Part shown: piece after piece, positions 1 through 8,642 of the stretch
How the letters are laid out: each line of letters starts with the position of its first letter
How positions within the stretch are numbered: position 1 is the stretch's first letter
Source: Pseudoneobacillus rhizosphaerae
GTDB taxonomy: Bacteria > Bacillota > Bacilli > Bacillales > Cytobacillaceae
DNA length: 64,000 nucleotides
Direction of reading: 5' to 3'
Assembly (NCBI RefSeq): GCF_917563885.1
Contig: NZ_CAKJTG010000007.1
Span: 138,095-202,094 of the forward strand
Program-made: the position numbers and the translations under genes
The notes under the pieces: model-generated
What the model was told of the DNA's origin: nothing
Database searches by the model: none
Seen by the model: the letters and a program-made list of their open reading frames with translations, nothing else

Positions 1-646
1 CAATTTCATGTCCAAGCAGCGCCATCCGTTCGTCTTTAGGTAATATAGTAAACAACGGCAGGCCAATGGTTAATATTCGCTTACCCCTAACTCCTACCGT
101 TCGAACTGAAGCATTAAACTCCTGATCAATGATGATTCCATCAATTGGGCGAACCCCTGCTGTCTCACATAATTTGTCCACTACATGGTATAGTTCAGGG
201 AGCTCCTCCCGGGGCACAATCTGCTCACTTTTATCCAATTTTCCAAAACGTGGTCTAGTAACCCAACTCAATGCTAGTAAAAAAAGCCCCAAAACCGCAA
301 ACCAAATACTTTCCTGCCATTGGGCAATAAAATAAATACTACTAACCAAAAAGAACAAACTTACCAAATGGACAGCCGCGGCCAAAACATAGGCAGCAAG
401 TCTTGAAAAACTAAACCCCGGCCGCAAAGACTGCCGTTCACTAACTTGCTGGAGCATCGATTCACCAAATCTTCGTCCTAATTTCTCATAAATCAAATCT
501 AGCTTCTTCACATATTCCTGTTTGTGAGAAGGATTAATATTATATTCACAAGCTTCGCACCAAACAATATACTCCTCATCCCACCCCATATCCGCTCCAC
601 AGGAAGGACAGATTTCCGAACCTTTTATTTGAACACTCACACTCAT
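1..646 (-). CDS. M48 family metallopeptidase, N-terminal part (cut by window edge)
   Basis: The reading frame starts at the ATG complementary to 644-646, with AGGTGA about 8 bases upstream, and runs off the left edge. The N-terminus has a zinc-ribbon-like pattern: a first CxxC (CPSCG) followed by a second Cys pair (CEAC). Next come a basic stretch and two hydrophobic segments, then a soluble part (residues about 130 onward) ending in LLGHEI. That ending is the start of the HExxH zinc motif of HtpX/STE24-type (M48) membrane peptidases. Expected role: membrane-anchored zinc protease in quality control. The catalytic His pair and the rest lie outside the window, so activity cannot be judged. The gene is probably co-directional with the Yip1 protein upstream of it (gap 66 bases). 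Confidence 0.75.
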   Translation of the reverse strand, partial: MSVSVQIKGSEICPSCGADMGWDEEYIVWCEACEYNINPSHKQEYVKKLDLIYEKLGRRFGESMLQQVSERQSLRPGFSFSRLAAYVLAAAVHLVSLFFLVSSIYFIAQWQESIWFAVLGLFLLALSWVTRPRFGKLDKSEQIVPREELPELYHVVDKLCETAGVRPIDGIIIDQEFNASVRTVGVRGKRILTIGLPLFTILPKDERMALLGHEI

Positions 647-712
647 TTCAAATTCACCTACATCTTAAATTAGTTAATGGCATATGGTCGATAACCGCCA
701 CCATGCTTCCTT

Positions 713-1366
713 TTACCCCATTGAAACAACTACAAGAAGGCCAATCACGATTAATGGACCAACGAATATCAATATAGACAAAATAGTAGTTAAAAGGGCT
801 TTCCATGCTGAAAACTGATGTGCTTCTCCTAAACATTTTAAAAAGATAATGATAGCCCAAATTCCAATGACTAGATCGATGATGCCGAAAAGAAAGAATA
901 ATAAAGTAAGTGTGGTGCTACTATCCACTACTGGCGTATTGGTTGTAAAATTCTCGATACCAAACAACAAGAGACTTGGCAACCAAACAATTACTAGGGA
1001 ATAAGCAATTGGTATGTATGAATAAGCTAATGAATATCGAACTCTCTCCGTCGTACCTCTACCACCAACTAAACTTCCTACCCAACGTAGCATAACTGGA
1101 ACCAGGTAATAATAAGTGGCAGCCCCTATCAAAGTACTAATGATACAAGTCATAATCAATCCAGTCAGACTGTTCATAGAATCCCCTGAATGCCGTTGAG
1201 CCGCACGGTCTAAAACCTGCACAAAGGCACCAGCTAAGAAAAGCAGAAATACTCCTTTAGGCGAAGATTGAAAAACTTCCTTCATAGTATCACGTGGCTT
1301 TGTCCAAATAGAAAACCACGGATTTAAACCACCTTTAAATTGATCGTCTAATTGAGTTTTCAGCAA
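713..1366 (-). CDS. Yip1-domain polytopic membrane protein
   Basis: About 217 residues with a soluble N-terminus (NPWFSIWTKPRDTMKEVF, the usual opening of bacterial Yip1-domain proteins) followed by five hydrophobic segments. A loop rich in G and R (GGRGTTERVRYSLAYSYIP) sits between segments 2 and 3. That layout and length match the Yip1 family, whose bacterial members have no settled function. The ATG at 1372 lies directly on the AAGGGG ribosome site. The in-frame TTG at 1366, six bases after it, is the better start. It lies just upstream of the M48 peptidase gene and may be co-transcribed with it. Confidence 0.7.
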   Translation of the reverse strand: MLKTQLDDQFKGGLNPWFSIWTKPRDTMKEVFQSSPKGVFLLFLAGAFVQVLDRAAQRHSGDSMNSLTGLIMTCIISTLIGAATYYYLVPVMLRWVGSLVGGRGTTERVRYSLAYSYIPIAYSLVIVWLPSLLLFGIENFTTNTPVVDSSTTLTLLFFLFGIIDLVIGIWAIIIFLKCLGEAHQFSAWKALLTTILSILIFVGPLIVIGLLVVVSMG

Positions 1367-1478
1367 AAACATCCCCTTTTTCTAGATATATCCATCTCTA
1401 TCGTTATTTATTCTAACATTTCTGACAACTGTAATTACATAATAAAGTCTAACAAAATTCTAGCTTTCTATGTAATTA

Positions 1479-1534
1479 GAAACCGACAAAAAAACTCTGC
1501 AACACGAGACAGAGTTTTGAATGAAATATTCCTG
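1479..1534 (-). terminator. Rho-independent terminator after the sensor kinase gene
   Basis: Nine-base stem (AAAACTCTG at 1491-1499 with CAGAGTTTT at 1510-1518). Read on the minus strand it is followed by a run of seven T. It sits about 100 bases past the stop of the histidine kinase gene. The hairpin and its flanks are nearly repeated at 3501-3550. Confidence 0.75.
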
Positions 1535-1614
1535 ATTAGGGGATGGACCTCTAGCCTATTTTAATTAGATACTAACAAGTAAATGAGATACGGGAACCGT
1601 CCCCATCGTTTCCC

Positions 1615-2823
1615 CTATACAGCAGGAAACTTTATGATAACTGTTGTCCCTTTCCCTTTGGTACTGTCGAATTCAATTGTTCCGTTATATTTTTGGGCTA
1701 TGTTGTAGCAGATCATGAGACCCAATCCAGTTCCTTTATTTTTTAAGGAGTAGAATGGGGTGCCAAGAGATTGAACTTCTGCTTCAGTCATACCGCAACC
1801 CCCATCGATCACTTTTATTACGACGAAGCCCTTTTCGCTTTTCGCTTCAACCCTTACAGAGTCACCCTCGTTAGAAACTTCAATAGCATTTTTTATAATA
1901 TTTATGATTAACTGTTTAAATTCGATGATATTAACGGAAATAGTGCAATTGCCTTCTACATGTAATTCAATCCAATTATCATGTAAAGAACCGTACGAAT
2001 TGAGCAGGTCGGTAACACTCTGAAGAGCAGCCTTTACATCCAAGGTTTCTGTCTTGTTTTTTCTATCTGGTTTCGCCACGGTTAAAAATTGAGATATGAC
2101 ATGTTCGGCTGTATTTATTTCATCGATCATTAAGGTAAAATGTTTTTTTATATCTGAGTTTAGGTGGCTGCTTTTTTCATATAGTTGCAAAAATCCTTTG
2201 ACCACCGTTAACGGATTTCGAATCTCATGAGCCACAGCAGCAGCTAATTGGCCCGTTAACTTTAATCGTTCTGATTGCTGCAATTGCTCATAGTAAGTAC
2301 GTTGTTTTTGAATCCGAACAGAGGAAAAATAAAATATCAAATAAAGGATTACTTGGCTTCCGATAAAATTAAACGCATTCCCTAGGATATCGTTTTGAAT
2401 ATGCGTATACACAATCCCTTGTTCAAAGAAAATAATATAACTAAAGGTAAAAATAATCGAAATACTGTTCAATAGTAAGGAAAAATAAAAGAGTTTGGTA
2501 TCAAAAAACAAAATCGATATGGCCGGAATAAAGCATAGAAAAATAATACCAGATCCATTATCTGGATATAAAAAGAACATCGTATAGAAATAGGCAGAAG
2601 CTACCGTAATAATGATTAGCCTAAAGACATGTGTTTCCTTTTTAGGATAAAGCAAAATACATACGGATAAAATGAAAACAAGTCCACAATGCACGATATA
2701 TCCTAGATTTCCTTTACTTAATAAAGGATTATCTACTAATAGCCCCATAATCATAAGTGCAATGATGATAAAAATAAAAGCATAATACAATTTATGATTC
2801 ATATGTAATTTAATTTCTTTCAT
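1615..2823 (-). CDS. Sensor histidine kinase with multi-TM sensor region
   Basis: 402 residues. The first about 185 are six hydrophobic membrane segments with almost no extracellular loops. A short coiled linker (QKQRTYYEQLQQSERL) follows. The HisKA dimerisation helix carries the phospho-acceptor in AHEIRNPLTVVKGF (about residue 200), and the HATPase_c domain has N box NIIKNAIEVS, G1 DGGCGM and G2 GTGLGL. Overall this resembles the KinB-like sporulation/stress kinases of Bacillus, but no such role is shown. No response regulator is adjacent, so it is an orphan kinase. Start ATG has RBS AGAGGGTG seven bases upstream. Confidence 0.88.
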   Translation of the reverse strand: MKEIKLHMNHKLYYAFIFIIIALMIMGLLVDNPLLSKGNLGYIVHCGLVFILSVCILLYPKKETHVFRLIIITVASAYFYTMFFLYPDNGSGIIFLCFIPAISILFFDTKLFYFSLLLNSISIIFTFSYIIFFEQGIVYTHIQNDILGNAFNFIGSQVILYLIFYFSSVRIQKQRTYYEQLQQSERLKLTGQLAAAVAHEIRNPLTVVKGFLQLYEKSSHLNSDIKKHFTLMIDEINTAEHVISQFLTVAKPDRKNKTETLDVKAALQSVTDLLNSYGSLHDNWIELHVEGNCTISVNIIEFKQLIINIIKNAIEVSNEGDSVRVEAKSEKGFVVIKVIDGGCGMTEAEVQSLGTPFYSLKNKGTGLGLMICYNIAQKYNGTIEFDSTKGKGTTVIIKFPAV

Positions 2824-3037
2824 CTATACACCCTCTTATGTCTCTCATAAATAGGCACAAAAAAACAAATGCCACATTTATAGATTTTAACATATAAACC
2901 AGGGAGACGGGGCGATCTCCCAGGCTATGGGTTTAGACCATAAAAGGGAGGCAGAGAACCGTACCATGACTCCTAAAAAAATCTAATATAACCTTCCCCA
3001 CGTGAATATATTGGTACAAGCGAAGGGGGATAAAAGA

Positions 3038-3256
3038 ATGACTAATGAAGGTTTCATAGATTTTGTTATATACAAGTTATTGTCCATTTGCCTTCAGTTT
3101 ATTGCTCTTTATATTCTTATATTATTGTGTGAATGGTACGCCGAAAAGAAAGGCTTTAGCCTATTTGAAAGAGCCTGGTTGGTTACTTTAATAACATTTC
3201 CAATAGTAACTTTGGTCCTTTGGACTATTATTATTGCGAGATTAAAATTGTTTTAA
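3038..3256 (+). CDS. Small membrane protein, unknown
   Basis: 72 residues from the ATG at 3038, which has a strong AAGGGGGAT ribosome site. The longer frame from 3002 lacks one. Two hydrophobic helices (about residues 14-32 and 45-67) flank a charged loop (EWYAEKKGFSLFERA). Not recognised. It stands alone, transcribed away from the kinase gene. Confidence 0.5.
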   Translation: MTNEGFIDFVIYKLLSICLQFIALYILILLCEWYAEKKGFSLFERAWLVTLITFPIVTLVLWTIIIARLKLF

Positions 3257-3326
3257 CGTGAATATTTGCTGCCCGGCGGAAAACACGCCAGGTTTTTAAC
3301 TTTTTAGTAGGTTTTCGAATTAAGTT

Positions 3327-3480
3327 TACGCGATTTACGGTGATTTTCTGCGCCTAAAACCTGTTGAAAAAAATTTATGCGCCATTTTCAGGTGTCTTTG
3401 CGCGGATTTGTGCATGTTATGCGTGTATTTTTTGTATTTATGCGCCTAAAACCCTATACTATGCGCCATTTTCACAGTGC
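3327..3480. repeat. Degenerate 21-bp tandem array (TGCGCC units)
   Basis: The word TGCGC or a one-base variant recurs at 3327, 3349, 3378, 3399, 3420, 3441 and 3462. The last five are spaced exactly 21 bases apart. Two units read TGCGCCATTTTCA and two read TGCGCCTAAAACC. The stretch lies in the 349-base gap between the small membrane protein and the rocB-like gene, and no gene is seen in it. Its sequence is unlike the 51-52-bp arrays elsewhere in the window. Confidence 0.65.
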
Positions 3481-3500
3481 TGTCACAATTTGTTCGTTAA

Positions 3501-3550
3501 AATAGAAACCAACAAAAAAACTCTGCCACCGAAGACAGAGTTTTGGATGA
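3501..3550 (-). terminator. Rho-independent terminator after the rocB-like gene
   Basis: Stem AAAACTCTG (3517-3525) and CAGAGTTTT (3536-3544), followed on the minus strand by a T run. It is near-identical, including the GAAACC flank, to the terminator at 1479-1534. Confidence 0.75.
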
Positions 3551-3605
3551 TAAATATTCTATTTCGAGAGTTCACTTGTGAAACAGGAGTAGCCATCCCA
3601 ATTCT

Positions 3606-5213
3606 TTATTTCCCCATAACCATCCTAACCATCTCTTCGACCAACACCGGCACGATTTCGAAAGCGCTTTTCGTGTGTAGGCGCTCGGTTCGTTTGTGGG
3701 CGTCTTTTCCGAAGGGTCCAATATTTAGGACTGGGGCCTGGAGCTGTTTCATGTCATCGAATGGGATGCTGTAGCTCTCTCCCCAAACAGGTGTGTTGGA
3801 TTGAAAGGTGGTCCAGCCTTCCTCTTCGTCTACATAATTAAAATAGCTTAAATCACTAATTCCATTAAAATAATGAATTTGTTCGACTGATAGATTGAAA
3901 GTTTCATGACCATATTTTTTCGCAAAGTCGATGCATTGTTCTACGAGCTCATTATCCGACGAATTGACAGCCGGATAGTAAGGCGGTGCATAAAGTAACA
4001 CAATGGCCGGTGCTAGCTCCTGACATTGAATCATCAATGTATCAGCAATCCTTAACGATTTTTCCCGGTCATCCCAAGCATCATTTGCCAGAATGGTAGC
4101 CTTCGTCGACTCCAAAAAGTCGCTGCCAAACTTATCGAGAGCATGCTTGAGCAAATCTTCATATCGTATGACCTTCACTTGGCCGACTGGAACGACACCT
4201 TGCTCGGTGCAGATTTTATTATAAACCTCATTACATGCCAGAACGGCGTCCACTGCTATCTTTTCAAAAATATCCATCACTTCGGCCGCATTTCGTTTCA
4301 TTAAAAACACATTATATAAGGCGGCTGCTCGATAAGGCGTTTGAACGGAATACTCCATTTTCAAATCCTTTAGCTGCAAGGTGACCGGGAGTGGTGTCGT
4401 TTCACCTAAATCAGTTTCTTGAAAACTCGTGTTCCACTCCATCCGCTGGGTCAAAAAGGAAGCGATAAATGGGGCGGTAATCCCACCGAGTGGTTCGCCT
4501 ACATGGGTCTCCTTCCCGTAAAAAAGGGCAGATGGCATAATTTTTCCAATTGAGCCTGAATAAACGTAATACTGGGTATCACCCGGCTGCTGGGTAAATA
4601 CGGGCTCCCCATTCAAGAAAAGGGTATAGTGAAGATCGTGCTTTTCCTTCATTTCAACCAATTTACTAACCGCCGCACGCATACCAGCGGAATTCACTTC
4701 CTCATCTGGTACGGTCAACAACAGTAGATTAATGGGCCATTGCTCAACAGACGCTTTTTCAATTAGTCCCATATGCATGACGAGACCCATTTTCATATCC
4801 ATCGTACCGCGGCCAAATAAATAATCACCTGATTCTAAATCCCGCCTAGCGTCCTCTGGCAGTTCGTTCTTTTTACCGTGAAGCAGCTTCGTTAAAATTT
4901 CCGGTTGAAAAGCAAATTCCTCGAGATCACCATATTCCTCCGTATTAACCACATCAAAATGGCTGATCAAAACAATTGTTTTTTCCGCTTTAGGATGTTG
5001 ATATAGGGCAGTTAGAAACCGACGCCCAAGGTCGGCATCGTGCAAACCAAGGTGACTAGAATTCTCCTGAAAATAGGTCAATTCCTGAAGCTTCCCCTGA
5101 ACCTTGCTTGGAAAAAGTCGTTCCCCTTCTGTTAGGGTCATGCTTTTCCAGCTAACAACCTCACATAATAATTCCCTTAGTGCTGCTGGTGTTCCCCATT
5201 TAAGCTGATTCAT
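3606..5213 (-). CDS. rocB: RocB-like M20-family hydrolase, arginine degradation
   Basis: About 535 residues, close to B. subtilis RocB (about 566). M20-type metal-ligand segments are visible: SHFDVVN, then FGRGTMDMKMGL, then the glutamate segment VPDEEVNSAGM. RocB is associated with the arginine/ornithine catabolic (roc) pathway, but its exact reaction is not settled. The start is taken at ATG 5213 (MNQLKWGTP), which has AAGGAG nine bases upstream. The upstream in-frame extension runs into a REP repeat and is unlikely to be coding. The downstream-oriented neighbours (permease and two DDAH-superfamily enzymes) support a role in arginine or methylarginine use. A REP pair separates it from the permease gene, so it may be a separate transcript. 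Confidence 0.82.
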   Translation of the reverse strand: MNQLKWGTPAALRELLCEVVSWKSMTLTEGERLFPSKVQGKLQELTYFQENSSHLGLHDADLGRRFLTALYQHPKAEKTIVLISHFDVVNTEEYGDLEEFAFQPEILTKLLHGKKNELPEDARRDLESGDYLFGRGTMDMKMGLVMHMGLIEKASVEQWPINLLLLTVPDEEVNSAGMRAAVSKLVEMKEKHDLHYTLFLNGEPVFTQQPGDTQYYVYSGSIGKIMPSALFYGKETHVGEPLGGITAPFIASFLTQRMEWNTSFQETDLGETTPLPVTLQLKDLKMEYSVQTPYRAAALYNVFLMKRNAAEVMDIFEKIAVDAVLACNEVYNKICTEQGVVPVGQVKVIRYEDLLKHALDKFGSDFLESTKATILANDAWDDREKSLRIADTLMIQCQELAPAIVLLYAPPYYPAVNSSDNELVEQCIDFAKKYGHETFNLSVEQIHYFNGISDLSYFNYVDEEEGWTTFQSNTPVWGESYSIPFDDMKQLQAPVLNIGPFGKDAHKRTERLHTKSAFEIVPVLVEEMVRMVMGK

Positions 5214-5234
5214 TACTAATAACTCCTTCACCAA

Positions 5235-5333
5235 GGACATGGGGACAGGTTCCATGTCCTTGCCTTGTTTACTAACATATATTTCAGTAATATCATCAAA
5301 AAAATTGGGACATGGAACCTGTCCCTTTGTCCC
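5235..5333. repeat. REPIN-like element, about 98-bp type
   Basis: Two inverted REP palindromes: 5235-5259 (GGACATGGGGACAGG...CCATGTCC) and 5307-5333 in opposite orientation. They enclose an AT-rich interior (gccttgtttacta...tttcagtaa) shared with the elements at 59843 and, more loosely, 37606. The element lies between the permease stop and the rocB-like start. Confidence 0.8.
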
Positions 5334-5357
5334 AAGTAACCTATAACCATTTTTGTT

Positions 5358-6764
5358 TTAAGAACTAAGCGTTGTATCTGAATCTACCTTATCATTTTTT
5401 CTAAGCTTAAAGTGATAAAACAGAATACAGGCAATTAAAAACCCAATACCGATGAGTAATCCTACTAATTGAGTCGGATCAAAGGCTAGGAATAATAGGA
5501 TGGACACACAAAATACGATACAGATGATTGGAATGAGTGGATAATAGGGAACTTTATATTGTAAATCCTCTAATTTACCTCCGCCTTGTAAATATTTACG
5601 TCGGAACATAAGTTGTGAAAGAGCAATTCCAATCCAAGAAATCGTCACCGATATTCCGGCAATCGACATTAATAAGACAAACACGGTGTCTGCAGCAATA
5701 ACACTTGTTAATAAAGATAATAACGAGAAAATCATCGTAAATACGAGGGCCGCAAATGGAACTTTTCGTTTGGAAAGCGTTCCGAAGCGTTTTGGTGCCA
5801 TCCCTTCGTTTGCCATCGCCCATAATAAACGGGTGGAAGCGTAAATACATGAATTTCCTACTGATAAAATCGCTGTGAGAATAACGAAGTTCATAATGTC
5901 AGGCGCGAATGGGATCCCAGCCCTTTCCATTAACGTAACAAATGGGCTTTCTAACAGTCCCAATTCCTTCGACGGGAAAATCGCTGATAAAATCACAATC
6001 GAAGCCAAGTAGAAAACGATTATTCTAAATAGAACGTTACGGATCGCTCTCGGAATATTTTTTTGCGGATCCTCACTTTCCCCTGCGGCAATTCCTATCA
6101 ATTCAGACCCTTGATAGGAAAAAATAACATTCATCATCGTCACAAAGAGAATAACAAACCCTGCAGGAAATAGACCCGATGGTGCTAAATTTTCCATAAA
6201 CGGTGCTGGACGGTCTGACAAAGGAATGATTCCAAAAATCGCGGCAAAACCAATAAGAATAAAAATAATAACGGCTAACACTTTAATTCCAGCAAACCAA
6301 TATTCTGCCTCAGCAAATCCTCTTGTCGTCAGCGCATTTATCGCAAACAATAGAGCGATAAAGATCGCACACCAAACCCAAATTGATATATCAGGAAACC
6401 ATCGTTGCATAAGAATTCCCGCAGCGGTAAATTCCACCCCTGCCGTTGTAGCGGAACCGACAAAGTACATCCATCCTAACGAAAATCCAGCGGAGGGACT
6501 AATAAACTTACTCGCATATGTTTGGAAGGAACCGGTAACTGGCATATAGACAGCAAGCTCACCTAAACACACCATAACTAAATAGAGAATTAATCCACCG
6601 AATAAATAGCCGATGAGCGCTCCACCCGCACCTGCCTGATTGATTGTGTACCCCGCGTTTAAAAATAACCCTGTCCCAATTACGCCACCAAGTGACAACA
6701 TAAACAAATGGCGGCTTTTCATTGAACGATTTAACTGATTTTCCTCTACCCTCTTTTCAATCAT
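5358..6764 (-). CDS. APC-family amino-acid permease (RocE/RocC/LysP type)
   Basis: About 468 residues with 12 predicted membrane segments. It opens with the APC signature SLGGVIGTGLFLNAGYTINQAGAGG. Other family marks are GELAVYMPVTGSFQTYASKF, YQGSELIGIAAGESEDP and NSCIYASTRLLWAMA. This is the basic amino-acid permease branch that contains RocE, RocC and LysP. Arginine, citrulline or ornithine are likely substrates from context, but the substrate cannot be read from the sequence. The ATG at 6764 is preferred to the GTG at 6773. It lies 26 bases or more downstream of the DDAH gene and is probably in the same operon. Confidence 0.85.
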   Translation of the reverse strand: MIEKRVEENQLNRSMKSRHLFMLSLGGVIGTGLFLNAGYTINQAGAGGALIGYLFGGLILYLVMVCLGELAVYMPVTGSFQTYASKFISPSAGFSLGWMYFVGSATTAGVEFTAAGILMQRWFPDISIWVWCAIFIALLFAINALTTRGFAEAEYWFAGIKVLAVIIFILIGFAAIFGIIPLSDRPAPFMENLAPSGLFPAGFVILFVTMMNVIFSYQGSELIGIAAGESEDPQKNIPRAIRNVLFRIIVFYLASIVILSAIFPSKELGLLESPFVTLMERAGIPFAPDIMNFVILTAILSVGNSCIYASTRLLWAMANEGMAPKRFGTLSKRKVPFAALVFTMIFSLLSLLTSVIAADTVFVLLMSIAGISVTISWIGIALSQLMFRRKYLQGGGKLEDLQYKVPYYPLIPIICIVFCVSILLFLAFDPTQLVGLLIGIGFLIACILFYHFKLRKNDKVDSDTTLSS

Positions 6765-6799
6765 CCTTCTCACACCCCTGTGATTTTAATAAACCCGTT

Positions 6800-7561
6800 T
6801 TAAAAGCGAAGCGACAAACAGCTTAATCCCCCATCAAGCTTACGAAATTCAGACACATCTAGCTCAATCGTTTTGTAGCCAGCATCGTTCATTTTTTGTT
6901 TTGTCTTTGGGAATCCAGCTGGAATAATTACATAATCATTAACACGAATACAGTTGGCTGCATATTCCTCTTCAGCTGGCACGATAATTTTTTTATAAGA
7001 TTGAAATTCGGGATGATCAATAAATTCACCTGCTACGACAATTTCTTGATTCCCTAAGTAAGAAATACCTGTCTTTAGATGAAAAAACTTTTCTAATTGG
7101 ATAATCGAAGCTTTGTAGTTTTCTCCTTCTAAAATCTGTTTTAACTGTTGGGCCCCTTCCAGATTAGTCCGCTCAGAAATTCCAATATAGAAGTGATCGT
7201 CAATTTGTAATACATCCCCACCATCCAATGTTCCTGGGGACTGAATCGAATACGTTTTTTCATAATAGGATTTTAAAACAGGATCCATTTCAATAATCTC
7301 ACGATTTCGTGATATGGCTCCTGGATTGGAAATAACCGCAAACCCTGGAGTTAATACCGCGGTATCCTCGACAAACGTTGAGTCTGGAAATTCTGGGTTG
7401 CTAGCTAATACATGGACTTCTACTGCACATTTTTTAAGAGCTTCAATATAGGCATTATGTTGTTGAAGTGCCTTTTCATAATCCGGCTTTCCTAGGTCCG
7501 AGGTTGTAAGGCCATGAATATAGCTTTCACCTGGTGTTTTGACGATTGTATTTTTAAACAT
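6800..7561 (-). CDS. Dimethylarginine dimethylaminohydrolase (DDAH)-family enzyme
   Basis: 253 residues, the normal size of bacterial DDAH. Family marks: PDSTFVEDTAVL near residue 60, GTLDGGDVLQIDDHFYIGISERTN (substrate-binding Asp and the DGGD turn), catalytic His in FFHLKTGISYL, and the nucleophile Cys near the C-terminus in GLSCLSLRF. DDAH converts methylated arginine to citrulline plus methylamine. Free arginine or a related guanidine are alternative substrates. The start has RBS AGGAGGGT. It sits 25 bases downstream of another enzyme of the same superfamily and upstream of an amino-acid permease, so uptake and deimination are probably coupled. Confidence 0.85.
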   Translation of the reverse strand: MFKNTIVKTPGESYIHGLTTSDLGKPDYEKALQQHNAYIEALKKCAVEVHVLASNPEFPDSTFVEDTAVLTPGFAVISNPGAISRNREIIEMDPVLKSYYEKTYSIQSPGTLDGGDVLQIDDHFYIGISERTNLEGAQQLKQILEGENYKASIIQLEKFFHLKTGISYLGNQEIVVAGEFIDHPEFQSYKKIIVPAEEEYAANCIRVNDYVIIPAGFPKTKQKMNDAGYKTIELDVSEFRKLDGGLSCLSLRF

Positions 7562-7586
7562 ACTAAACCCTCCTGATGGTTATGGA

Positions 7587-8459
7587 TTAATTACGAATGA
7601 CAGGACATGTTAGGCAAGTCGGTCCACCTGTTCCTAAATAAGAGATTTCATGACCTTCATATTCATAAACGGTAGCTCCCGCTTCGATTAACTGCTGCTT
7701 TGTGTAAGGGCTTTCAGAAACCATCATACAAATTCTTGGTGCTAAAGCCAGTACGTTGCAGCCAAGTTGATGATATTCTTCTTCTGGAACTTCAATGAGC
7801 TTAATACCGCGTTTCATCAGTAGCTGCCTTAAGAATACCGGCATTAAACGCGAATGAACGACAGCAAGATCCTCATCTACTAAACTGATAAATGACATGA
7901 GATGGAGACATTCACTTTCACCTTGATCATGTGGAAGCTGAACGACAATAAACTCATCCACTAAATCCTTTGTCATTTCCTTTAATTGTTCAATTGCCTC
8001 ATCATTCGTACGATATCCTCGTCCTACTAATAAGGTACGGTCATCTAGCCAAACAAGATCCCCTCCGTCTGCCATTGCCTCTCCAGTGAGTTCTCCAATA
8101 ATCGGAATCTCTTTTTCTAGTAAAAATTGTCTGTACACCTCAGCTTCTGGCTGACGCAATTTTTTCCCTGACTTAAGGATGATGGCACCTTTTGCTGTAA
8201 ATTTGACTGGGTCGTGGGCATAGAGGGAATCTAGGCCAACAAGCTCCGAATGGGGTAAAAACTCAATATGTTTGACGTGTTGTCTAAGAATGGATAGAAA
8301 TTTTTCATATTCTTGTTCGGCTTTGCTGAAATGAGGCTCTTGTATGTAGTTGAAATTCTTCCATTCTTGACTTAGGTGGTCCTGATGAATAAAGGCGTCT
8401 TTTGGATGCTTGACGATGACCATATCTAGCTTTTTATACATGGATTGACAGTAACTCAC
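7587..8459 (-). CDS. Arginine deiminase / DDAH superfamily hydrolase
   Basis: 290 residues of the guanidine-modifying pentein fold. Visible motifs: GLDSLYAHDPVKF, GEAMADGGDLVWLDDRTLLVGRGYRTN, catalytic His in GESECLHLMSF, and a terminal nucleophile Cys in GTGGPTCLTCPV. It is clearly a distant paralogue of the 253-residue DDAH next door and not a duplicate. Substrate is unknown: arginine, methylarginine or another guanidine. The GTG at 8459 has a good ribosome site (AAGGAAGGT). The ATG 18 bases later has none. It heads the minus-strand operon that faces the IclR regulator. Confidence 0.8.
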   Translation of the reverse strand: MSYCQSMYKKLDMVIVKHPKDAFIHQDHLSQEWKNFNYIQEPHFSKAEQEYEKFLSILRQHVKHIEFLPHSELVGLDSLYAHDPVKFTAKGAIILKSGKKLRQPEAEVYRQFLLEKEIPIIGELTGEAMADGGDLVWLDDRTLLVGRGYRTNDEAIEQLKEMTKDLVDEFIVVQLPHDQGESECLHLMSFISLVDEDLAVVHSRLMPVFLRQLLMKRGIKLIEVPEEEYHQLGCNVLALAPRICMMVSESPYTKQQLIEAGATVYEYEGHEISYLGTGGPTCLTCPVIRN

Positions 8460-8478
8460 ATCTACCTTCCTTTCTCAC

Positions 8479-8518
8479 TTTTCCGCATAGTGGAAAACGA
8501 TTCCTTCTAGAGGAAAAC
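8479..8518. promoter_or_regulatory. Paired palindromes in the IclR/deiminase intergenic region (candidate operator)
   Basis: TTTTCC-N7-GGAAAA (8479-8497) and TTCCT-N5-AGGAA (8501-8515), with GGAA-N5-TTCC bridging them. IclR-family operators are commonly TGGAAA/TTTCCA-type palindromes. The site is just upstream of the deiminase start, as expected for local repression. Its assignment to this regulator is inference. Confidence 0.5.
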
Positions 8519-8642
8519 TTATATTTATGATATTATCGTAGCATGAGATTTATGTCAATATATTATGAATATACAGACTTATTTAACGGAAACTTTTTTT
8601 CAGTTATAGTTGTTGTAGATAGGAAATAGGGAGATGACCATT

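Noticed and set aside
3364..3774. 136-residue plus-strand frame
   Set aside because: Built from the 21-bp TGCGC array and the reverse complement of the rocB-like gene's end. Cys/Tyr-rich and without a ribosome site.
5596..5850. 84-residue minus-strand frame within the permease gene
   Set aside because: An out-of-frame shadow of the amino-acid permease. No ribosome site and atypical composition.
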